The notes under the pieces are model-generated. The model saw only the letters and a list, made by a program, of their open reading frames with translations. It was not told the origin of the DNA and did not search any database. A program made the position numbers and the translations under genes. From the NCBI GenBank assembly GCA_963693085.1, contig OY856410.1:563008406-563072405 (forward strand): a stretch of 64,000 nt of DNA, written 5' to 3'. This DNA is from Alisma plantago-aquatica (lineage: Eukaryota; Streptophyta; Magnoliopsida; Alismatales; Alismataceae). This document shows, in pieces, positions 36,938 to 47,039 of this stretch. The stretch's first letter is position 1, and each line of letters opens with the position of its first letter.

Positions 36938-39251
36938 ATGAGCAATAGCAAAGCCTGACATTTTCTCATTATGCAACTCAAAACTAAAGAACATTGCACT
37001 TAATAATCTTTTAGGGTTAGATTAGTCATCTTTTAGAGACTAGATCTGACCTAGCCTCTAGGTTAGAACCTAGATGTCGGAGAACTAGATCTAGACTAGT
37101 GCTTGTTGTATAGCAGGTCCTTAGATGTCGTTCTTTCCATATAATGCAGTGGTATGGGACGTTGCATTGTTTGGAAATGATGTACATCAAGGAAAGAGAA
37201 ACCCTAGACATATGGTGCTCATTGTCTGGAGTAGCTACACTAGACTACACCATGTTATCACCCTTTTCACTAGTTTTCATGGAACTATACTCTCTACTAT
37301 GTGTGGGACCCTCATTTTCTGTATTTGGTTTTTTATTCCAATCAGATCGAACCTTGATAGTTCTCTCTAACGCATGTTTTATCAGACAAAAACTATACAA
37401 TATTTTATTATATATATATATGTATTACAAAAATGTGTCCCACACATGTACGAGTAGGAGGTGGTCATGTAACCTAAGTGAAAGTGAATGACATCAGTCT
37501 AGAAGAGAGAGTAGTTCTAGATTAGATGTCTAGAGCCTTGTTGGAATATGTGATAGATGGAATAGATGAAACAAGGTTTGATGATATGATGTGAGTCTTA
37601 TATAGATGATATTAGATGGTTTATGATGATCTATGTTTGTCTTCAAGGACTTAAGTTCAGTTTTGAGGATTTGAGATAAGTTTTGATGATGCAAGTACAT
37701 AGGCTTTTATGAGATAATATATGTTAAGTTAAGACAAGGTTGTGAGTCAGCAAGAGCCTCAATCTCTTTTACGAAGGAGGACCTCTAGTGTTGGGACCAG
37801 TTATAGGGTTAACTCCAGAGAGAGTGAGACCCAGAGGGAGAAGGTCAGAGAACCTAAACTCCAAGATATGATAAAGATGAGAAATTTGTGTTATGATATG
37901 TCCTAAACTAGAATACTCCTAAGTGAACGAGTTGAGTTGCTCTATGCATGATTCCTATAGATGTCATGAACCCTAGATGTCCTTGGGAGGACCAAACCCT
38001 AGATACAGAGAGAGGATGGTTATATATGTGAATATAAGGAAATATGAGTGCTTGCCATCTGGGTAAGGGAGAGAGCCCAAGACCCTGGAGGAGGTAGCTA
38101 TGTTTTTATTGTTTCTATGAAGCCTCATGCTCGGGTTGGTGGTTCCCCATGTAGGACTCTAGTGGTGTGTGTATATAGAGAGAGTTTTGGGTAAGCATGT
38201 TTCACAGGTAGAAGACCTATGAAGAGAATGTCATAGCATGTTTTGGTTTGTGCTTATGTGGCTAGAGCTTGTAAAGCTATCACTAGTACCAATGAGGTAG
38301 ACCTGATAACCCTAGACCAAAGAGGGAAGATAGAGCTAGTGTGTACATGATACTTAAAGAGATGAGTAAGCTCAGAGAGACTAAGCATGTCACTACCCTC
38401 ATGATATGGGTTAGGATAACCTCAATTGGACTAGATAAAGTTTTGATATGTGTTTGATAAGCCACTCACATAAGTTTTTTTAGCACAACCATGATACAAT
38501 ATGTGTAAGGATGTGATCTAATTTTTACATGTGATATATAGATGTGACATGATGGAAAACCTAGTATGGTTTGATAGATCTTTATGCATAAATGGTTAAC
38601 CATATACATGAATAATGATGATAATGTGATATTGTTGGTTAATCTAGTAATGAAATCACTAGTAAATGTTGACTTTTATTATGAGCAATGAAATAAGATC
38701 ATATGAATGAAACATGTTACACGAGGTGTTAATCTTAGTGCTTAATAAAGATGAAAAATATAGTTTGATAGTTAGCACAACATAATAATGATGACACCTA
38801 GATATGATCTAGATGGATAAAGTGGGTTAACTTTAGTTAACTCCCTCCTGAAAGGCATATGTTAATGTTGAACATGTTCTAACAATTAGCTCAATAAAAT
38901 GTTGATGACACCTTCATACTATGGTCTAACCTTAGTTAACTCCTTTAGAACATGGTAATATGATGTGGGAACCCTAATGCATGGGTAAAGATAAGAATGA
39001 AACCCTAATGAGATATGTAATGACATAACCTAAGCTTTTGAACCCCTGTTTGATCCTTCTATGAAGTGATGTTTCACCCTAGATGCATTAGAAACCTTCA
39101 TAGGAGTGGTACATGTATGTTCTAGACATGATGTTTATGAGAATGTTACACCTAGAGTGGCACCCTACATGGATGAAGACATTTCCATTTTCCCTTGGAG
39201 TATGAGAATGACTTAATTTCGAGGACAAAATTTCTTTTAAGATGTATATGA
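36938..39251 (+). other. Element C internal region, no coding capacity
   Basis: 2.3 kb with all frames closed at short range. Parts resemble element E's interior, for example 37770-37870 (ggacctctag.., gggttaactccagagagag) with 47985-48060, and 37970-38000 with 48110-48150. That suggests a common ancestor of the two interiors although their LTRs differ. The last 31 bases (39221-39251) are the active PPT. Confidence 0.65.
39221..39251 (+). other. Polypurine tract of element C
   Basis: gaggacaaaatttcttttaa followed by gatgtatatga, directly before the 3' LTR. A near copy lies 60 bp downstream, inside the LTR. Confidence 0.75.
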
Positions 39252-42200
39252 TATGACAAAGTGGTTTCTGGCTTAATTCCGAGAACAGAATTTGTTTTAA
39301 GGTGTGTAGGATGTGATGGAGTGGACTTTTGGATCCATGGATATGTAATGAGATAATTGGATTCATGTATACAAGCTATTTGAAGAGTCCAAGTGCTTTG
39401 ATAAAATATGGACCTTGATTGGTGTTGACATCATGATTAAGATTACTAAGTTTATTCTTATTTGAGGAATTTAATTGAATGGTCTAATAGTTTATTTTTG
39501 TCACCAAATTGGAGTAGAATGTACCTTTAGAGGTAGGGAATCTATGGTTAAAATTTAGTGGCAATCGGATATTCCTAGAAGGAGTTATTTAGGTTTGAAA
39601 TTTGTGAAATAATGTGCATACTTGATGACTCACCTAAGTTTGTGATTTTATATCCGTGTTACACACCCCTTAGTTGAGTTGGAGCTGTGTGGCCAGTTGT
39701 TGACCCTAGATCTTCGATCTAGTGGTAGATGGCTCTTAATAGGAGGAGCCACAGATTGGCTATTAGGGGTTGTCCTCTTGATCGTCGAATGGAAATCTTA
39801 TGGCAGATAACTCTTCTCCTACCTCTGGGTTACAACTCAGAATGTGGGGAGGATGAGTCCACAATTGCCTCCACCACTTTACATATCGTGGGAGTGAACT
39901 AGATTTTCAACTGGGCAGTTGGCTTCAGACTAGGACGAGCTCCCATTTGACCCCTCATTTGGGATATGAAGTCACCTAACGAAAGAGCACCACCTTCTTC
40001 TCATGTCCATCTCTCCACCGCATTTTGTAGGTGGTGGCATAAGGAAAGGGAAGGAGTTAGAGAGGAAATCAGAGGAAGATGCGTATATGGGAAGGATTGT
40101 CGAGATCAAAGGAGTTGCTTTCAGGTGTTTTTATGGCGTGTTATAGTGGTGGTGTGGCTGACAAAGTGGAGGTTGTCCATAGATGAGAACTAAGCTCGGG
40201 GGTGGTCCGCGAGGCCTTACCGGCATGGTTTGAGTATAGGGACGAGTTCCTACGGACATTGTGTTGTTGTATGATGCCCTGTCTTAGTTTTGAGGGACTA
40301 GTCCGTTTTTCCTCTTCTACACCTCCGCAACATATTCTAGCTACGGTGATCTCACAGGGACGAAGATTCAGAGCCTCAAGGGAGCACCTGGGAAGATGTG
40401 GAGGTGTAGAGGATGTTGTTGGAGATTTTGATGGTCTTAGGACCTGATGTAGGTTACCTCTGCTCCACTAATTGCTCACCAGAGCTTCCCCAGTCAGGCG
40501 GTGATGCCCTAGTGGAGACTGATCTCCGCGGCTTAAGACTAGGATACGAGTAGTCTTGGGCACGTGGAAGATCTCAGCAAAGCTAATGGCAGCCCTAGAA
40601 GTTGATGAGGGGCACCTTGTCTCAATGGATCGCTCGATGGAGGAGCACATCGCGACGGTGGCTCTGTTTCTGTCTCACGCGAACAGATCATGTGGAATCA
40701 CGAGGAGGAAGAGGAGAGACCGGTCCTATAACCTGAACCGGCCGATTAGGCCTCAGTAGCAAGGGAGAGCTGATCGCTAGAACCGGCCATCTAGAGCTAA
40801 GGAGTGTGTCCCTTAGTGGACATGTGTCACCTCTGGTTTGGCCAAAAGGTAAGAAAATATCAGAATTACATAGATCTTCAATAATTCATAGTAATTAGCT
40901 CGAGCATCATAAAAATACAAATAATATACCAAAATTCTCAAAAAAATGTGTAGAACAAGATGAAAGCATAATATCATGCTTTTGATGCATAAATATCGAT
41001 GATATCATGTAAGATGTAAAATGCTTAGTCCATGAGTAATAAATATCAAATGATGATATAAAATTATGGAGTAATGTCAGTAAACCTGTAATTATGTTTG
41101 TAATGCATATTATGTCAGTTATGGTCATATTGATGTACGAAATCATGTAATTTGCTCCATATGGCTAATTAGGGCTAATAACCCTAAATAAAATGTAATA
41201 AATACAGGCATGCTCAATAAATGATGAAATTTATAGAGTAAGCTTATATTAGTATATGAAACCTCAACTTTAATTATGAGATCATGATGATGCACATAAT
41301 TCATATTATATGAAGATGAATCTTAATACATAAGATGTAACCCTAATTTGACTAATGAATGTGGCACAATGTACATATGTTCACATAATGATGGAAAACA
41401 TGATTATCAGTTAATGAGTAAATAATATGGAATGTGACACATGTAAGATAATCCCAAGAAGATAAGACAAGTAATAATATGGGAATATCATAAGACTAGT
41501 GAAACCCTAACGGACATGATTAGGGTTAAGATGAGATATAAGAGGACGAGAACCTGATGATAGTATATGATCTTGTCTTAATCAGGTTTAATAAGGATAT
41601 AGAGGATATGAGGGATATCTGATGTTGAGGTTTGTCTCATGATCAAGGTACGCCATTACCTCTTACTTGGCTTATTATACAATATTCTTGTGTTATATGT
41701 GTAGTAAAATACTTGGAATATGATATTGGATGAAATGATTGTTCTTGTATGATATGTTGCATGATTTTCCATACTTATTTCTATGAACACATGAAACATA
41801 ATATATATGTTCCATTATATCTAAGCACTTCAACTCTTTGGTAGTAAAATGCTAGAAAACAAGTACTTCAACTCTTTGGTAGTAAAGTACTTGGAAGTGA
41901 TCCAACTCTTTGGTAGTAGATCACATTGTGAAATGATCCAACTCTTTGGTAGTAGATCATAAAGGCCTTAATGCATTCAACTCTTTGGTAGTAAATGCAT
42001 GGATTATATAATGGAAAATATGCTTAAAATATGTGTTCTCTTTTGTTAATGAACATCTTTGTGCAAGTATATGATTTTCTTATATTTATTTAAAACTACC
42101 AAGTATTAGTTTTATCTTATTTCCAATATATGATGAGAGGTATATAAAAGACATGTAGGTGTAATCAATATAATATTCTTGAATATTGTGCTGATGTGTA

Positions 42201-42594
42201 CCACATGTAATCTTTTGTTTAGGTTGTGGACATGTGATCTTGAAGAACCAGGATAGTTGAGAGTTTTGTGGTGAGCTCATGTACAGGTGGACATGTTGTC
42301 TTAAGATCTTATAGTATAGTGGTAGTACATGTATATGTAGAAGTTTCTATTCAATATTTAATATCAATTGTTGTAATAATTCATGTTGTAATTATATGTT
42401 GAATGGTGAACAAGTGTTGTACGGTTTTATTATTGTTCATGTACATGTGCTATTGATTGTTTCCTTTTGACTCCCTTGATTTTCTTCTTCTTAGCCTGGT
42501 GTGGGGTGTTTAAATTGGGATTCTCATTGAGGTGAGGGTTTCAATTTGGACGTCACACATTAGATTAAGTTTTAGAAAATCTGGGGTCATCATA
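39252..42594 (+). repeat. Element C 3' LTR
   Basis: A 3343-bp partner of 33704-36923. It keeps the full five-unit hairpin array at 41785-42038. Its last dinucleotide is TA instead of CA, a later mutation given the perfect gtctt duplication that follows. The GC-rich block is at 39650-40830. Confidence 0.9.
41785..42038 (+). ncRNA. Candidate structured RNA: five hairpins, constant loop, covarying stems
   Basis: The 16-nt core caactctttggtagta occurs five times (41831, 41869, 41903, 41939, 41978). Each copy has complementary flanks of different sequence: agcactt/aaatgct (one mismatch), caagtactt/aagtacttg, gtgatc/gatcac, atgatc/gatcat, atgcatt/aatgcat. Two outer inverted repeats enclose the set: ttccattatat (41810-41820) with atataatggaa (42006-42016), and gaacacat (41785-41792) with atgtgttc (42031-42038). 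A folded transcript would be a multibranch domain with five identical apical loops. It lies about 550 nt before the position equivalent to the PBS, so probably in the R/U5 leader. The function is unknown. Confidence 0.7.
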
Positions 42595-42599
42595 GTCTT

Positions 42600-43587
42600 G
42601 TTACCCTAGCCACCCCCTCTAAGAAACAATAATAGCTTCCTCTGTTCGGTGAGCCAACCACCCTAACCAGCGACCGCCCAGTACATGCCGTCAACCGGCC
42701 ATGTCATGGCTCATCTGTCTGTCCTAGCATTGATGAGCCACACTACCATCCTTCTATGTCTCCTGCTCTCCTTCTCCTTCTCTAACACCCTCCATCTGCC
42801 TCCATTCTCGAGTGAGCCAGGCAATTTTGATCACCAAATGACCGTCCTGACATCGCCAAATGGCCGTTTGGCTACCTCAACCAGCCATTTTATGGTGGAT
42901 TGCCCTCGCCAACTCCTTTTCCTTCTCCTTCTTTCTCTCCTCCATCAATAGATGTACCTACTTCACCATCAGGTGAAATGAGGGTTGGGATTACCAATCG
43001 ATAGACCAAGGCAAATATCAGTCCCTTGCCCCTTAACTGAGTGTCTCGGTTGCTGAGATGTGTGTTTTATGTAGCAAAACTATCAACTCACTGTTCCAAC
43101 CAGCATTTTGGACCCCCAACATAGTCAACATGCCGCAAGAAGGCTCCCACGATGGCCTTTTTAGTTATCTTCGCTAGGGGAAAGGTTCGACCAAGAAGAC
43201 AGTATCCCACAACACCCTTAGACGCCGACCTTGAGCCCGAGAATACACATACGAGAACCCATGGGTGAATCCTCACCTAAGATTGCAGAAGAGATGATTC
43301 CTAACATCAAGGAAGCATAGGAGCTCATTCGTGAGGCTGAGGCAGGTCAATCATCTTGACATGACATATACTCCATCACACCTCGCCCACCACACATATC
43401 CCCTATTCTAGGAAGTTATGCCTAGTTCATCAATGACATCCATTATGAGAGGTTCGACACCATGTTCGCCATCAGTGTTGCACTACCTAGATGGGCATGC
43501 GACACCATCCTCAATGCCCTCGACATAAGGGACGTCATTGACAACATTCCATGGCACAACTATATCCTCATGTTCCCCTATCGTATC
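42600..43587 (+). pseudogene. D ATHILA ORF-1 / env-like region, first piece (between C and E)
   Basis: Coding remnant after the C insertion. From about 43430 the reading YERFDTMFAISVALPRWA, DIRDVIDNIPWHNYILMFPY resembles the ATHILA ORF-1 domain (PF03078 family) found downstream of pol in Athila elements. The upstream part (42600-43300) has short Pro/Ser-rich frames and stops. It is cut at gtatc (43583-43587) by element E and continues at 54796. Its role in the element is not established, and 'env-like' is a positional name. Confidence 0.65.
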
Positions 43588-44788
43588 TGTTACAACCCCA
43601 ATTTTTGGGTTCATTTGGTGAGAAATGCAATTTCTAAATTTAAAGATAATTGAACAAAGAATGGTATAATATGTCTTGAATACATGGATTTCGTTTACAA
43701 TAGCCTTGATGACTGTTTTGTGGGCTTTATTGGCTATTGGGCCCAAATAACAAGGAAATTCAATTAGTAAATGGATAATTGAATATTTGAGAAAAGAAAT
43801 ATGTAGAAATCTCTAGAAGGAAAAATCCAAAGAGGATTTCGTGCCTCTTGGATTCCTTGGGTTCCAAGGAGTCCGAAGTTGCATAAAGAAAGCAATAAGA
43901 AAAGAAAAGATTAATTAAGTATTTCTTTATTAAGAAATAAATTGAAAATAAGGATAAAATGTGGAAAACAAGTGAAAAGAGGTGCAATTGAGTTATCCTT
44001 AGTGGGATTTCGTAATCCCAAGGTTTCCTAATATAAAAAGGAAAATCAAGGAGGAAAATAAGAGTAAGAGAAAGAGAAATCCTCAAAGAGAGATATTTTG
44101 ATAAGAAATAAATAAGATTATGGGAAATAAAGGATAAAAGATAAATAAAAGGTCAATGTATATTCCCAAGATGGGTTTTTGAGCCATTAAGCTTCCTTGA
44201 CGTTCAAGGAACTCAGAATAATAAATTAATAAGCAAAGGAAAGAGAAAATATGTGGGATATATATATAATTAAGTGATATTTTGCACCTAAAGAAAAGGC
44301 ACGTTTTCTGTTATATCATGAGCCCCATTTTGTCAGGGAGGTAGATAAAGTTATTAATAACTTTCCCTCAAAATTTGGGATTAAGTGGATATTTGGTTTG
44401 AGAGCTACGATTTTTTAGAAGTTCCCTAAAGTGTTGGGCTTTCATTTAAATGTCACAATATTTCTGATTAAAAGAAAAAGAATAGGAAAGGGACGGGACT
44501 GACGATAGCCGTCGGATCTCCACTGGTCCAAGGGACCACGGATCTGACGCTAGTTGTGTGTCGTCTTCCCTGGTCGCAAAGGGAAAGGAGGGACTTTTTA
44601 CAATCCGATTTTCTCACGAATCCGACCACGGGCAAAGATGAAAAGGGCATGGTTGGCCCCGGGAGAAGATTCCACACAAGTCTAACCCTGGTTTTAGGTG
44701 GTTTGGAAGACTCTGGAGAGAACGCCCAATTTGGCAGTTGTTACCTTTGGCGGCGAGGGTTGAAAACCCTAATCCAGATGCACAAGCC

Positions 44789-44796
44789 TATAAAAA
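44789..44796 (+). promoter_or_regulatory. TATA box of E 5' LTR
   Basis: TATAAAAA in cctataaaaatgacc, within the GC-rich block. Transcription from here would give a leader of about 2.2 kb before the PBS, containing the hairpin array. The 3' LTR has cctataaaatgacc near 52555. Confidence 0.65.
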
Positions 44797-45444
44797 TGAC
44801 CACCCTTGGTCTAGGTCGGGTCTCGCGATCTCGAGCGGCGCTCTCCTAGCCCCAAATTTTCCTTCTCTCCCTCGATCACCAATTGTCCGGCGAGCTTCTG
44901 ACCCAGAGCTTCTGTGGTTGCAGTGGACAGAAGGACGGGAAGAAGAGATAAAGGGAGCCGTTAGATCGGGTTCCATGGTGCACTCGCGAAGGGGATCCAC
45001 AGCCCAGGGTAGAGCACGCCTCCAGATCAGAGAAGGTGGATGTGAGCAACCTCATCTGTGAAATTGGGTCAACCGCTGACTGCGGCTTCGATCCAACGTC
45101 CCTCGTTTTTTCAAAAAGAAAAGGGTAAATAGCCTCTCTGACTAGAAAATCTAGAAATTGCTTTTTCGTGCAAAAATTGTAGTAATTTCTAGGAAGCTCT
45201 AATGACAAAACTTTATATATGAAAATTGATCAGAAGAAAATGAGGGATCCATTAAAAATATAACTCAAGCCTGATTCTATTTGCAATTCGAAAAGTGTAT
45301 AAAGTTATCATATTTACTGGTTTAATTAGTGAAAAACCCTTGGAATTGATGATAGTTGAATATAGTGATGTTCTCTGAATGTTTAGAACGAATATTAACA
45401 TGTTGATAATAAAAAGGATGATATTTGTACATAATTGGCTTAAA

Positions 45445-45910
45445 TTAGGGTTTCATATACCTAAGTTTGCATTAATGGGCTTAGAAACCCTAATTTAGGA
45501 GGGTATGTTTTTTAATGATTTTAATTGTGCAAATCCATGAATAAGAAAATGTTATGTTGTTATAAATCCAATTTGAGTATAAAAGATCATTAATGTGGAT
45601 ATTTTGGGGTTCCTAGGGTATAAAGTAGAATTAATGATACATTAGGGTTTACTGACATAAACGTTGAGAATTGTAGTAATTAGGGTTCCTGGAGAATTGA
45701 ACTATAATTCTTTATCGAGTTGTCAATTCAAAGAAACCTGAACATGAATGATCTTGAAATGACTGAAAATGATAAAGATAGTAGTTTTAGTGTAAAAGAG
45801 ACATTTTGGACTTAATTGACTTTTAATGGTATCTATGATGTTAAAATTAGGGTTTGTGGACTAAACAAACATTAATAGTAATAAATGCATAATGAAAGCT
45901 AAAACCCTAA
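45445..45910 (+). promoter_or_regulatory. Cluster of telobox (AAACCCTAA) motifs in E 5' LTR
   Basis: Perfect 9-mers, on either strand, at 45445, 45485, 45652, 45847 and 45902, with another at 44764. Telo-box elements occur in plant promoters and bind TRB proteins linked to Polycomb recruitment. Their density here is seen directly; a role is inference. The 3' LTR repeats the set. Confidence 0.55.
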
Positions 45911-46249
45911 AGGATGACCTAGAAATCTTAAAGTGGAATCCAAGTAGATTTTGAGGAGGTTTGGAATAAAACAATGACACTTGGATGTTATGCATTAATT
46001 TCAGGATATTGATGATTGCTTGATTGACTATTCCTGAGTATTAAATATTTAAACTTCAAGTTTCTCTGAATAGGTATGTGGTTACTTATGAATAACCGCT
46101 TAGTTTTCCGATGGTTTCTTGGACGTTTAATCGCATTGAATGCAACTAAACTGTTTGGATGTTCATATTGCAATTATAAAGTGACTATGACTATCACTTA
46201 ATGTATATGCCTATAAACGCAGATCCTAGTTCTCTCTGTGGCATTATAG

Positions 46250-46484
46250 CTAACCTAGTACATGGTTGCCTATGGGTAGGTCCATCAGGTTAGAGAAAGA
46301 CCTAGTACATGGCTACCTATTGGGTAGGTCCATCAGGTCTATGGATGACCTAGTACATGACTACCTATTGGGTAGGTCCATCAGGTCTATGGTTGACCTA
46401 GTACATGGCTACCTATTGGGTAGGTCCATCAGGTCTATGGTTGACTTAGTACATGGCTACCCTTGAGGTAGGACCATCAAGTCA
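46250..46484 (+). ncRNA. Candidate structured RNA: five 48-bp hairpin units in E 5' LTR
   Basis: Units begin at about 46250, 46298, 46347, 46395 and 46442. The conserved body agtacatggctaccta..gggtaggtccatc can form an inner ctacc/ggtag stem. The outer arms pair in each unit but differ: ctaacct/aggttag, agacct/aggtct, gacct/aggtc (twice), tgactt/aagtca. The paired changes preserve complementarity. The last unit also changes its inner loop (cttga) while keeping the inner stem. The 3' LTR has the same array (54016-54250). Confidence 0.65.
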
Positions 46485-46503
46485 TAATGAGTTAGATATT
46501 GGG

Positions 46504-46517
46504 CTATCTTCGGATAG
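46504..46517 (+). ncRNA. TTCG-loop hairpin after the E array
   Basis: ctatc-ttcg-gatag, a five-pair stem closed by a UUCG-type tetraloop. In the 3' LTR (54270-54283) the stem is identical and the loop reads ttta. Confidence 0.45.
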
Positions 46518-47026
46518 TGCCATGCGACTCTATTACCTAAAAGAGAGGTGATATCCATGTCCACTGCAGGGACAGCCCAGAGTTCGAGAATATGTATGGA
46601 TTGATTTGTATGGCTTAAAATGTAATCTTGATTGTTAAATGATTAATTGAATGATTATATTGTTAACATAGTTGAACATTATCTGTTTTCTCCACATACC
46701 AGCTTCGGCTGACCGACGTTTTGTTTGTTGACATTTTAGGTACAATGAAAAGAATAAATAGTAAAGAAACACCTTGTGAATTCAAGAATTAAAGAACAAG
46801 GAAGGAATAGTTAGAATAGTTCAGTTGAGGTTAGAAGTTTAGTTTGTTCCAAACTTTTCAAAGGTATGCAAAGAAAAATATTTATTACCATTTTCAGTGT
46901 AGTCTATTAGAATTTAATAATTGTTTATGGTTATACGTCGAACCTTTGATCCGGGGTTAATGGGTGCGGCTTCAACCTCTTGGTCTCCCTTAATTGGGGG
47001 TTACTGAAAGGTGAGGTCGTAACATT

Positions 47027-47039
47027 TGGTATCAGAGCG
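47027..47039 (+). other. Primer-binding site of element E
   Basis: TGGTATCAGAGCG, two bases after the 5' LTR, complementary to initiator Met-tRNA. Confidence 0.95.

Larger units (their letters stand above)
33704..42594 (+). mobile_element. Element C: non-autonomous long-LTR element with structured LTR
   Basis: LTRs 33704-36923 (3220 bp) and 39252-42594 (3343 bp) flank a 2.3-kb interior, with perfect gtctt duplications at 33699-33703 and 42595-42599. The PBS at 36926 and gypsy-style PPT (gaggacaaaatttctttta) set the plus orientation. No gag/pol remains. The left LTR begins TGTGACAAAG and the right one TATGACAAAG. The length difference comes mainly from loss of hairpin units in the 5' copy. 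An extra PPT copy lies inside each LTR. The class is LARD-like; the autonomous partner is unknown. Confidence 0.9.
43588..47024 (+). repeat. Element E 5' LTR
   Basis: Begins TGTTACAACCCC and ends GGTCGTAACA. Order: AT-rich U3, GC-rich promoter block (44480-45090) with TATA box (44789), a telobox-rich AT stretch (45440-45910), the 48-bp hairpin array (46250-46484), a TTCG hairpin (46504-46517), then about 500 bp to the PBS. Confidence 0.95.

Noticed and set aside
41831..41993. Regularly spaced identical 16-mers resembling a CRISPR array
   Set aside because: Plant LTR context, spacers too short and complementary to each other across each repeat; this is a hairpin array.
41860..42000. The 16-mer as a tiny insertion with target duplication, because several arms are palindromes (aagtactt, gatc, atgcat)
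   Set aside because: In units 1, 3 and 4 the flanks are complementary but not directly repeated beyond the palindromic core, which fits stems better than duplications. It remains a minor alternative.
44480..45090. GC-rich, CpG-containing block as a host promoter or exon
   Set aside because: It is duplicated with the LTR at 52250-52860 and carries the LTR TATA box.
46266..46466. Open frame of 16-residue peptide repeats (GRSIRSMVDLVHGYLL type)
   Set aside because: The 48-bp unit is a multiple of three, so any frame repeats. It lies in an LTR leader with no other coding sign.
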